A DNA stretch of 64,000 nt from Bacteroidales bacterium (GTDB lineage: Bacteria; Bacteroidota; Bacteroidia; Bacteroidales; JAADJA01), in contig JAIOZL010000020.1 of NCBI GenBank assembly GCA_021740645.1, positions 1 to 64,000 on the forward strand, read 5' to 3'. The notes beneath the pieces are model-generated. The model worked only from the letters and a program-made list of their open reading frames with translations. It searched no databases and was not told the DNA's origin. The position numbers were made by a program, and so were the translations under genes. Below are positions 1 to 8,209 of this stretch, in pieces (positions within the stretch are counted from its first letter, which is position 1; the number at the start of each line of letters is the position of its first letter).

Positions 1-529
1 GATTCACAGGATAAGAGGACTAGCAGGATTGAAATCAATGGAAATGAATGATAAAATAGTAGTAGTAAAAAATCAAGGTCATCCTGTTAATCATGAAAAT
101 CAGGGTTCAGACAGTTGTCTGCACCAGGATTCACAGGATGAGAAGATTAGCAGGATTGATAAAAATAGAAATGAATGATAAAAAGAAAAATAATAAATCA
201 GGGTCATCCTGTTAATCATGAAAATCAGGGTTCAGACAGTTGTCTGCACCACGATTCACAGGATAAGAGGACTAGCAGGATTGAAATCAATGGAAATGAA
301 TGATAAAATAGTAATAGAAATAAATCAGGGTCATCCGGTAAATCCGGATAATCAGGGTTCAGACAGTTGTCTGCACCAGGATTCACAGGATAAGAGGACT
401 AGCAGGATTGAAATTAATGGAAATGAATAATAAAATAGTAATAGAAATAAATCAGGGTCATCCGGTAAATCCGGATAATCAAGGTTCAGACAATTTTTAT
501 GGTTCAGACAGTTATCAAGGTTCAGACAA
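1..529. repeat. Tandem ~126-bp direct repeats upstream of the GxxExxY gene
   Basis: A unit beginning GATTCACAGGAT recurs at 1, 128, 253 and 380, giving periods of 127, 125 and 127 bp. The last copy decays into short echoes of GGTTCAGACA at 483, 501 and 519. Each full unit ends in the palindrome CAGACA-GT-TGTCTG (108-121, 233-246, 360-373). Copies differ by point changes and small indels. The window starts inside the array, so its left end is unknown. The last echo runs straight into the start codon at 530. The units are too long and have no spacers, so this is not a CRISPR array. The array probably continues left towards the missing hsdM/hsdS genes; that is inference. Confidence 0.9.
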
Positions 530-943
530 ATGAAGTATGAAGATTTAACACGAGATATTATTGGTGCTGCGATGGAAGTGCACAATACACTGGGTAACGG
601 ATTTCAGGAGGTGATTTACCAGCGGGCACTTGCCATTGAGATGGAAACAAGGGGGCTTGGTTTTAGCAGGGAGCATGAAATGCCGATCTTTTATAAAGGG
701 GAGCAGATTGGAACCCGACGTGTTGATTTTTTTGTGGCGGATTGCATTATGGTTGAACTCAAAGCATTGGTTCAACTGGAGGATGTTCATCTGGCGCAAG
801 CTAAAAATTACCTTGAAGCTTATAACATTGAAATCGGGTTATTGATTAACTTTGGGGCACGGAGCTTCCAGTTCAAAAGAATTTACCTGAACAAAAAATC
901 CGGCTCATCCGAAAATCCAGATAATCAAGGTTCAGACAAATGA
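530..943 (+). CDS. GxxExxY family protein (PD-(D/E)xK-like)
   Basis: A 137-residue protein containing GFQEVIY, the G-x-x-E-x-x-Y signature of the GxxExxY family (PDDEXK_3-like). The pattern RVDFFVADCIMVELKA gives a D...ExK arrangement typical of the PD-(D/E)xK nuclease fold, so a nuclease-type fold is likely, but no activity is established for the family. The body ends near residue 121 (RIYLNKK). The remaining tail (SGSSENPDNQGSDK) is encoded by a copy of the upstream DNA repeat read as protein. The stop overlaps the start of hsdR (ATGA at 940-943), so the two genes are translationally coupled. GxxExxY genes are common as stand-alone insertions in Bacteroidota operons; a role in restriction here is only suggested by position. 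Confidence 0.85.
   Translation: MKYEDLTRDIIGAAMEVHNTLGNGFQEVIYQRALAIEMETRGLGFSREHEMPIFYKGEQIGTRRVDFFVADCIMVELKALVQLEDVHLAQAKNYLEAYNIEIGLLINFGARSFQFKRIYLNKKSGSSENPDNQGSDK
902..943. repeat. Repeat copy at the GxxExxY / hsdR junction
   Basis: Positions 902-939 closely match 456-493 (GGTCATCCGGTAAATCC-type sequence followed by the invariant GATAATCAAGGTTCAGACAA). The 20-bp string at 514-533, which ends in the GxxExxY start codon, is identical to 924-943, which ends in the hsdR start codon. The GxxExxY reading frame is therefore bracketed by direct repeats, and each repeat supplies an ATG for the gene downstream of it. Confidence 0.9.
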
Positions 944-3816
944 GAACACAATCAGAAGCCATACTTGAAAAGAAATTGATCGAGCAGTTATCCCCCGGTT
1001 TGGGATACGAGTTTGTTCAGATTACGGATGAAGAAGGTATTCTGAAAAACCTGAAAGCCCAGCTTGAGCGATTTAATAAAACCATCTTTTCCGTCCGGGA
1101 ATTCAAACAGGTGCTCAATCATCTTTCGAAAGGCAATGTATTTGAAAGAGCCAAAATTCTTCGGGACCGTTTTGTTTTGGTAAGGGATAATCAAGAAAAG
1201 TTTTATTTGCAGTTTTTTGATTCGGAAGATTTGAAAAACAACCACTACCAGGTGACCAATCAGGTTACGGTAGTTGGGACTTATAAAAATCGTTATGATG
1301 TTACCATACTGGTTAATGGCCTGCCCCTGGCGCAGATCGAATTGAAACGAAGAGGCCTGGAACTCAAGGAAGCATTTAACCAGATCAACCGTTACAAACG
1401 ACATTCTTTCTGGGCGAACAGTGGCTTGTTTCAGTTTATCCAGATCTTTGTAATCAGCAATGGGGTCAACACAAAATATTACGCCAACAATCCGCTGACC
1501 ACCCTCACCTTCAAACAAACCTTTTTCTGGGCCAATGAAAAGAACCGCAACATCACCGGGCTTACTGATTTTGCCAGTGCGTTTCTGAATAAGAACCGAC
1601 TGGGAAAAATGATCGCGCATTACGTAGTCCACAATGAGTCGTTCAAAGTTCTCATGGTGATGCGTCCTTACCAGGTTTATGCCGTAGAGGCCATTGTCGA
1701 CCGCGTGAAAGCCGGGATGGAGAACGGTTACATCTGGCATACCACAGGTTCGGGTAAAACACTGACCTCCTTCAAGGCAAGCCAGATCGTAATGAACCTG
1801 CCGGAGGTGCAAAAGGTAGTATTTGTAGTTGACCGGAAAGATTTGGACTATCACACGGCCAATGAGTTCAACAGTTTCAAAAAAGGGAGTGTCGACATGA
1901 CCGACAACACCCGGAGCCTGATCAAACAGTTAATCGAAAAAAATAAGCTGATTGTTACCACCATTCAGAAGTTGAACAACGCGATTAACAAATTCAAGTA
2001 TGAAAAGAAAATCAGTTATCTGAAACTGGCCCGTATGGTTTTCATTTTCGATGAATGCCATCGCAGTCAGTTCGGCGAAACCCACAAACGGATCACAAGC
2101 TATTTTAAAAATGCTCAGCTTTTTGGGTTCACCGGCACCCCTATTTTTGCCGATAATGCACTAAGCAATGAGCTGGGCAAACGGACCACCAAAGACCTTT
2201 TTACCAAATGCCTCCATAAATACGTGATCACCGATGCCATTCGCGATCAGAATGTGCTGAAGTTTAGTGTGGAATATATCGGGAAATATAAGCAAAAGAG
2301 CAACACCTATGTCGATATTGAGGTGGAGGATATTGATAAAAAGGAGGTGATCGAATCGCCGGTTCGCTGCGAAAAAATTGTAGATTATATCATTAAATAC
2401 CACGACCAGAAAACCCATAACCGGGAATATACTGCTATGTTTGCCGTCAGCAGCATTGAAACCCTGATCCGTTATTATGAATTATTCAAGGCTAAAAAAG
2501 AAGCCGGTCTTCATAACCTGAGGATTGCCACAGTATTCTCCTACGGTGCCAATGAAGAAGATCAGGATGCCACTGGCGAATATCCTGATGAATTTGCAAG
2601 GGCAGCCGAAGACATGGAGGAATATAAACACAGTCATTCACGGGATAAGCTTGAGGAATTTATTGGAGATTATAATTCGATGTTCGGCACAAGGTTTAAC
2701 CTCACCGACAATCAATCCTTTGAAAATTACCACAAAGACATTAGCAAACGGATCAAGGACCGTGAAAAGGTGGGCTTTAATGACAAAAACAGGTTGGATA
2801 TTTTCCTGGTGGTAAACATGTACCTCACCGGATTTGATGCCAAGAAAGTGAATACCATATATGTTGATAAAAGCCTCAGGTATCATGGTTTGGTGCAAAC
2901 CTATTCACGGTCAAACAGAATTCTGAATGAACAGAAGTCGCAGGGTAATATCCTGTGTTTTCGAAACCTAAAAAAGGCCACGGATGAAGCCATTGCGCTA
3001 TTTTCGAACAAGGAAGCCCTGGAAGAGATTTTCCTGCCACCTTATGAAGCTATCGTGCGAAAGTTCGCTAAGGCTTTTGGTAATCTTCTGGCTATTGCTC
3101 CCACTGTTAAAAGCGTGGATGACCTGAAAAGCGAAGAAGAGGAATTAGAATTTATCAAGGCTTTCCGCGAACTGATGCGATTGCACAATGTATTAAAAGT
3201 TCATACCGATTTTACATGGGATGATCTTCCTGTTTCGCAGCAGGCTTTTGAAGATTACAAAAGTAAATACCTTGACCTGCATGATAAAGTCCGCAGTCAG
3301 CAACGGAAAGAAAAAGCATCAATCCTGGAAGATGTCGATTTTGAGATCGAGCTGATCCACCGTGATGAGATTAATGTGGCTTACATCCTGAAACTACTTG
3401 CAAAACTAAAACTCACCGAAAAGACTAAACAGGCCAATCAGAAAAAAGCTATTCTCGATTTGCTTTCAGGTGAATTACAGTTAAGGAGCAAACGTGAACT
3501 CATCGAGAAATTCATTGACGAAAATCTTCCCCGGATCAACGATGCCGACAACATCCCGGATGAATTTGAAAAATACTGGGAAGAACAGCGGGTTGAAGCA
3601 CTCAATGCCATTTGCGAAGAAGAGGATCTCGACCAGAAACAATTCAGCAACCTCATTGACTCTTATATCTTCAACGGACAGGAACCGATCAAAGATGATG
3701 TATTCAAATGTCTGGAGCACCGTCCCAGCGTTTTAAAAGCACGTGAGATCGGTGAGCGGATCATCGAGAAGATGAAGCTGTTTGTGGAGGTGTTTGTGCG
3801 GGGGGTGGCGGCGTAG
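940..3816 (+). CDS. hsdR: Type I restriction endonuclease, motor/nuclease subunit R
   Basis: A 958-residue HsdR, the subunit that translocates and cuts DNA in an HsdR2M2S complex. Visible features: an N-terminal nuclease domain with D120 and E134-L-K136 (RYDVTILVNG then QIELKRRG), followed by a Q-containing stretch EAFNQINRYKRH; a superfamily 2 helicase core with Walker A TTGSGKT at 268-274, DECH at 371-374, GFTGTP, and a motif VI-like segment (TGFDAKKVNTIYVD, then TYSRSNRI); and a helical C-terminal region probably used for docking. Length is normal for the family and no frameshift is seen. The methylase and specificity genes are absent from the window and must lie upstream or elsewhere. Start chosen at the ATG overlapping the GxxExxY stop. 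Confidence 0.95.
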   Translation: MRTQSEAILEKKLIEQLSPGLGYEFVQITDEEGILKNLKAQLERFNKTIFSVREFKQVLNHLSKGNVFERAKILRDRFVLVRDNQEKFYLQFFDSEDLKNNHYQVTNQVTVVGTYKNRYDVTILVNGLPLAQIELKRRGLELKEAFNQINRYKRHSFWANSGLFQFIQIFVISNGVNTKYYANNPLTTLTFKQTFFWANEKNRNITGLTDFASAFLNKNRLGKMIAHYVVHNESFKVLMVMRPYQVYAVEAIVDRVKAGMENGYIWHTTGSGKTLTSFKASQIVMNLPEVQKVVFVVDRKDLDYHTANEFNSFKKGSVDMTDNTRSLIKQLIEKNKLIVTTIQKLNNAINKFKYEKKISYLKLARMVFIFDECHRSQFGETHKRITSYFKNAQLFGFTGTPIFADNALSNELGKRTTKDLFTKCLHKYVITDAIRDQNVLKFSVEYIGKYKQKSNTYVDIEVEDIDKKEVIESPVRCEKIVDYIIKYHDQKTHNREYTAMFAVSSIETLIRYYELFKAKKEAGLHNLRIATVFSYGANEEDQDATGEYPDEFARAAEDMEEYKHSHSRDKLEEFIGDYNSMFGTRFNLTDNQSFENYHKDISKRIKDREKVGFNDKNRLDIFLVVNMYLTGFDAKKVNTIYVDKSLRYHGLVQTYSRSNRILNEQKSQGNILCFRNLKKATDEAIALFSNKEALEEIFLPPYEAIVRKFAKAFGNLLAIAPTVKSVDDLKSEEEELEFIKAFRELMRLHNVLKVHTDFTWDDLPVSQQAFEDYKSKYLDLHDKVRSQQRKEKASILEDVDFEIELIHRDEINVAYILKLLAKLKLTEKTKQANQKKAILDLLSGELQLRSKRELIEKFIDENLPRINDADNIPDEFEKYWEEQRVEALNAICEEEDLDQKQFSNLIDSYIFNGQEPIKDDVFKCLEHRPSVLKAREIGERIIEKMKLFVEVFVRGVAA

Positions 3817-3933
3817 AAATAGAATTATCTAAGGGCAGATAGATAATTATATTTAATCAATTGTTACTTTAGAGGCTGCAAATTATTGCGGCAAAGAGAT
3901 TTCAGAGGAGAAAAAAAAGATTGAAGTCACAAT

Positions 3934-4968
3934 ATGAACAGCGAAATACTCCTATATCAAGACAAAGCAGGCGACATAAAAATTGATGTTCGGTTGGAAG
4001 ATGAAACCGTATGGCTGACGCAAGACCAAATGGCGACTTTATTTGGCAAAGGCAGAAGCACCATCGCCGAACATATTGGAAATGTATATGACGAGGGCGA
4101 ACTGGAGCAAAACCGAACTTGTCGGAAATTCCGACAAGTTCGGAAAGAAGGTGACAGAGCAGTAGAGCGGGAAGTTGACCATTATAATCTCGATGTAATC
4201 ATTTCTGTGGGCTACCGGGTAAAATCGCCTCAGGGCACGCAATTCCGTATTTGGGCTACCCAAAGGTTGAGAGAATACATCATCAAGGGTTTTGTGCTGA
4301 ATGACGAACGTTTTAAGTCGGGCAGTTCCATGAACTACTTTACCGAGTTACAGGAACGTATCCGGGAAATACGCCTTTCGGAACGCTTTTTTTATCAGAA
4401 GATAAAAGACATTTACGCCACCAGCATCGACTATGACCCGAAGGATGAAAAAACGGTACAGTTTTTTAAAGTGGTGCAAAACAAGCTACTCTGGGCCATC
4501 AGCCAGCAAACGGCAGCCGATCTGGTGTATCGCAGGTCCAGTGCTTCCCTTCCGTTGATGGGGATGCAATCCTACGATAAAAAAGGAACTGTATCCATTA
4601 AAAAATCGGATGTCAGCATTGCCAAAAACTACCTGAACGAAGAAGAGATAAAATTACTTGGGTTGCTGGTGGAACAATACCTTGCCTTTGCCGAGACCAT
4701 GGCGCAGCAGCGCACTCCCATGTACATGAGGGACTGGATTGAACGATTGGACTCCATTCTGCGATTGAATGGCAGAGAATTGCTCACCCATGCAGGAATG
4801 ATCAGTCACGAAATGGCTTTAAAGAAATCGGGGAAAGAATTTGAAAAATATCAACGCAATCAAAAAACCCTTGAAAAAGAACAAAGCCTGAAGGAGCTGG
4901 AAGAGGATATAAAAAAATTGAAGGAGCCGGAGAAAGGAAGATCACCGAAAAAGGATAAGAAAAGGTGA
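3934..4968 (+). CDS. rhuM: RhuM family protein
   Basis: A 344-residue member of the Virulence_RhuM family. Diagnostic stretches are ETVWLTQDQMATLFG (an N-terminal helix-turn-helix-like region), NLDVIISVGYRVKSPQGTQFR and the nearby WATQRLREYIIKGF. Named after a Salmonella pathogenicity-island gene, the family is usually found next to type I restriction genes or on mobile DNA, and its biochemical role is unsettled. It lies 118 bp after hsdR on the same strand. The C-terminal 60 residues are highly charged and rich in K and E, probably a coiled coil. A perfect 15-bp-arm palindrome lies inside the gene at 4113-4143 and is read through as RTCRKFRQVRK. Confidence 0.85.
   Translation: MNSEILLYQDKAGDIKIDVRLEDETVWLTQDQMATLFGKGRSTIAEHIGNVYDEGELEQNRTCRKFRQVRKEGDRAVEREVDHYNLDVIISVGYRVKSPQGTQFRIWATQRLREYIIKGFVLNDERFKSGSSMNYFTELQERIREIRLSERFFYQKIKDIYATSIDYDPKDEKTVQFFKVVQNKLLWAISQQTAADLVYRRSSASLPLMGMQSYDKKGTVSIKKSDVSIAKNYLNEEEIKLLGLLVEQYLAFAETMAQQRTPMYMRDWIERLDSILRLNGRELLTHAGMISHEMALKKSGKEFEKYQRNQKTLEKEQSLKELEEDIKKLKEPEKGRSPKKDKKR
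4113..4143. repeat. Perfect palindrome inside rhuM
   Basis: CCGAACTTGTCGGAA, one central A, then its exact reverse complement TTCCGACAAGTTCGG. Two 15-bp arms around one base form an unusually strong hairpin or cruciform within a coding region. It corresponds to the family's variable segment just before the conserved NLDVIISVGYRV block. Its function is unknown. Confidence 0.9.
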
Positions 4969-5195
4969 TGGTTTTTGAAACGATGGTTGAGTAGGTTAGT
5001 ATTTGGAAGAAAATATAAATAATTTTAAGGGGATAAAGCTGAAAAACGATGGGATATTGGATAATAAATACAAATGCATGAAAGTAGAGATAAGCCGGGC
5101 GGCAGAGGGGGAGCCTGGGTATGAATAAAATTGGAGTGAAGTATAAAATAGTCGCTTTTCAGATTAAAGTAAAAATGCAAATTAACTAAACTGTT

Positions 5196-8100
5196 ATGAC
5201 AAAAGGAATATACACGGATTTCTGGATCAAAACCCTTAATATTATTAAGCCCCGTATTGATATTACAGAGGGGAGCTTTTTTGAAATGGATATCCCGGAA
5301 CTGCCAGAGATTGGAAGCAGGGAAAGTTACGATGGCCGGATTATTACCTGGGTGGGAATAGTAGACAAGGTAACTAATAAAGCCGTATTTAATAATTTAA
5401 AAGATGTTATCCAGACCGACAAATCTTTTAAAACTAAATTTCCCGGGCAACTTGAGCTCAGGGTTTTTGGTAATAATAAACTTAACGTAAGTTACAGTTC
5501 TATTAATCACGATTTGATTTTAGACCGGTATAAGGGCCTTCAGGCTCAAAATAAAATTGTCGGGGAGTTATATAAATGGAAACTCATTCAGCGTTTCCAG
5601 GACTTGTGGGGACAATATGAGTCCGGAAAAATTACTTTTTCAGAATTTGGTGATAAAGTTGATTTGGGTAATTTGGTTTTTCCCACCTGTATTACTGTTT
5701 TTAATTTCATGTTTAAAAATGCACCCATAGAATTCGAAAGTTTACTATCCGACCTATTTGATGAACGCACACCATTAAGAGATAGGATAGTTAAATACCA
5801 GCAAGAGTTTAGCGATATATATCTTAATTTACCCAATCATGGAAAAAATACCTTCCAGGAAGAAAGGACGATAGCAACACTTCTAAGCTTCCGCTATCCT
5901 GATAAATATGCCCTTTATAAAGATACTTTTTATACTAAGTACTGTAAAGGAATTGGTATAAAACCCAAAAAGCCCGGAGAAAAACTTTTTCACTATTATG
6001 AAATAATCAAAAATTTTGTAACGGAAAGATTATCGAAGGAAAATGACTTATTAGCATGGAAGGATGGCATTTTGGATGAGAGTTGTTATCCCGATCATAA
6101 TAATCTGATTTTAGCACAGGATATTTTCTATTGTGCTTTGGATAAAGGAGTTGATATTATAAATGGGAAAAGCACAAATGATAAGGATTTCAAATACTGG
6201 CTTTTCCAATGTAATCCTGAGCAGTATGATATTGTTAATGAATGGGAATTCCGTATTCAGGAGACTTGGAAAATTAACGCACATAAAAATGAGATCAAGC
6301 CCAACGACAAAGTAATTGTTTGGGTGACCGGGCCTAATGGAGGTTGCTATGGTTTGTGCACGGTTACTTCAGAGCCTTACCATGCTGAGGAACTAATTGT
6401 TAATTTAGATATTGGTCACAATTTAACTAAGAACCCAATTCTAAAAAATGAATTGCAAAATTTCCCGGAATTTAATCCACCAGGTTTTTATGGCGGGAAC
6501 CAGGGGACAATTTTTAGAGCAACAAAGGAGCAATATGATAAAATACTAGAGGTTTCAAACAAAATAATTAATGAAAAGAATATGAAACATAACAATTCAT
6601 TAAATACAATATTATATGGCCCCCCAGGTACCGGCAAAACATACCATAGTATTAATTATGCCATTAGCATTATTGAAGAAAAACCAATTGATCAAATCGA
6701 AAAGGAAGATAGGTACGAATTGATTAGAAGGTATAAACAGTATAATGAAAAAGGCCTGATCGATTTTGTGACTTTCCATCAGAGTTTCAGTTATGAGGAT
6801 TTTGTAGAGGGGATCAAACCCCTGCTTCATCAGGATCACGACGCTGAAAGTGATGCCTCCAACTCAGAAGATATTGGTTATGAAATTAAAGATGGTGTAT
6901 TTAAACAGATGTGCTCGAATGCAGCATCGTATATGGAGTATGAAAAAGAAACCAGTTTGGGTAATTACTTCATCGAACAAAAGGAATTTACGGACAAACA
7001 ATTTTTCAAGATTTCTCTTGGAAATACCTCAATGGAAACCGGAAAAACTGTTTGGAATTACTGCAAGGAAAACAGTTGTATCCTTATTGGCTGGGGAGGA
7101 CAGGATGTAGATTATACAGGAGTTAAATCCAAAAAGGAAATCGTTGACAGGTTTACGGAGTCTACTGGAAATAAACCTTCAGCTAATGATTTCAACATTA
7201 CCGGGATTGACCGCCTTCTATTTAAGATGAAAAAAGGTGACATCGTATTTGTGTCGCATGGAAATGACAGGTTGAAAGCCGTTGGTAAGATTACCGGAGA
7301 ATATGAATTCAAATCGAGCAAAGACATAAACCTTGATGACTATAACGGACAGAGAAAAGTGAATTGGTTTTTCGTGGATGCAAAAATTCCGGTTAGCGAG
7401 ATTTACCAAAAGAAGTTTTCTCAGCAAAGTATTTATAAACTCCAGTCAGATAAGATTAATTTGGAGTTTTTTACTTCAAAAACAAAACCCGTTCAAAAAA
7501 TTAAAAACCATGTATTGATCATCGATGAGATCAATCGGGGAAATATTTCTGCCATTTTTGGGGAATTGATAACCTTGTTAGAAGCAGATAAACGGCAGGA
7601 TGGAGAAAATCCTATGGAGGTTAGCCTGCCTTATTCGAAACAGAAATTCAGTATTCCCTCTAACCTGTATGTGGTTGGGACCATGAACACTGCCGACCGG
7701 AGTATTGCCCTTTTGGATACTGCCTTACGACGTCGGTTTGAATTTGAGGAAATGATGCCTGACCCTGCACTATTGGATGTCACGGAAGAAGGGGTAAATC
7801 TCCTGCTTCTGCTGGAAAAAATAAACGAACGGATTGAATTCCTTTACGATAGGGACCATACTATTGGCCATTCTTACTTCATGGGGGTAAAATCGCATTT
7901 TGCCCTATGCGATGTGTTTAGGAATAAGATCATTCCTCTGCTCCAGGAATATTTTTACAACGATTGGGGGAAAGTGCAGTTGGTGCTGGCCGATAACCCG
8001 GAACGGAAAAAAGAAGACATGGATAAGCTGATACTCGAAAAGAAATATTCCGGTGCAGATGAGAAAAATCTTTTCGGGGTCGACCTGGATGAATATGAAG

Positions 8101-8198
8101 ACATTATGAAATATATGGTGAACAAGCACCTTATGAAGAGAAATTATGATAAAATCCCGGTAGGTATTTTTAAATCCATGTACGAAGAAAAAGTGTAA
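5196..8198 (+). CDS. mcrB: McrB-like restriction AAA+ GTPase with EVE domain and a second inserted reader-like domain
   Basis: A 1000-residue McrB, the GTP-driven motor of a type IV system that cuts modified DNA together with McrC. Residues 1-300 are a helical N-terminal region without a firm family. About 330-455 reads as an EVE/PUA-like domain (FKYWLFQCNPEQYD, then KPNDKVIVWVTG). The AAA+ domain follows: Walker A YGPPGTGKT (~471-481), FHQSFSYEDFVEGI (~523), Walker B VLIIDEINRGN (~773), the McrB-type NTAD in VVGTMNTADRS (~826) and LDTALRRRFEF. Between FVEGI and Walker B sits an insertion of about 180 residues (~582-765) with CILIGWGGQDVDY and KKGDIVFVSHGNDRLKAVGKITGEYEF, which resembles another PUA/EVE-type reader. 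E. coli McrB is only about 460 residues long. The mcrC gene follows after 11 bp. Confidence 0.9.
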   Translation: MTKGIYTDFWIKTLNIIKPRIDITEGSFFEMDIPELPEIGSRESYDGRIITWVGIVDKVTNKAVFNNLKDVIQTDKSFKTKFPGQLELRVFGNNKLNVSYSSINHDLILDRYKGLQAQNKIVGELYKWKLIQRFQDLWGQYESGKITFSEFGDKVDLGNLVFPTCITVFNFMFKNAPIEFESLLSDLFDERTPLRDRIVKYQQEFSDIYLNLPNHGKNTFQEERTIATLLSFRYPDKYALYKDTFYTKYCKGIGIKPKKPGEKLFHYYEIIKNFVTERLSKENDLLAWKDGILDESCYPDHNNLILAQDIFYCALDKGVDIINGKSTNDKDFKYWLFQCNPEQYDIVNEWEFRIQETWKINAHKNEIKPNDKVIVWVTGPNGGCYGLCTVTSEPYHAEELIVNLDIGHNLTKNPILKNELQNFPEFNPPGFYGGNQGTIFRATKEQYDKILEVSNKIINEKNMKHNNSLNTILYGPPGTGKTYHSINYAISIIEEKPIDQIEKEDRYELIRRYKQYNEKGLIDFVTFHQSFSYEDFVEGIKPLLHQDHDAESDASNSEDIGYEIKDGVFKQMCSNAASYMEYEKETSLGNYFIEQKEFTDKQFFKISLGNTSMETGKTVWNYCKENSCILIGWGGQDVDYTGVKSKKEIVDRFTESTGNKPSANDFNITGIDRLLFKMKKGDIVFVSHGNDRLKAVGKITGEYEFKSSKDINLDDYNGQRKVNWFFVDAKIPVSEIYQKKFSQQSIYKLQSDKINLEFFTSKTKPVQKIKNHVLIIDEINRGNISAIFGELITLLEADKRQDGENPMEVSLPYSKQKFSIPSNLYVVGTMNTADRSIALLDTALRRRFEFEEMMPDPALLDVTEEGVNLLLLLEKINERIEFLYDRDHTIGHSYFMGVKSHFALCDVFRNKIIPLLQEYFYNDWGKVQLVLADNPERKKEDMDKLILEKKYSGADEKNLFGVDLDEYEDIMKYMVNKHLMKRNYDKIPVGIFKSMYEEKV

Positions 8199-8209
8199 GA
8201 GCTGATAAG

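Noticed and set aside
218-430. 70-codon reading frame in the repeats
   Set aside because: It is read out of the tandem repeat, has no protein pattern and spans unit boundaries.
1-529. CRISPR array
   Set aside because: Units are about 126 bp with no unique spacers between short repeats; no cas genes nearby.
940-3816. Complete type I restriction system
   Set aside because: Only HsdR is present; methylase and specificity subunits are not in the window, so completeness cannot be claimed.
3823-3848. Terminator after hsdR
   Set aside because: The hairpin AATTATCT/AGATAATT is AT-only and lacks a following T-run; the spacer to rhuM is short.
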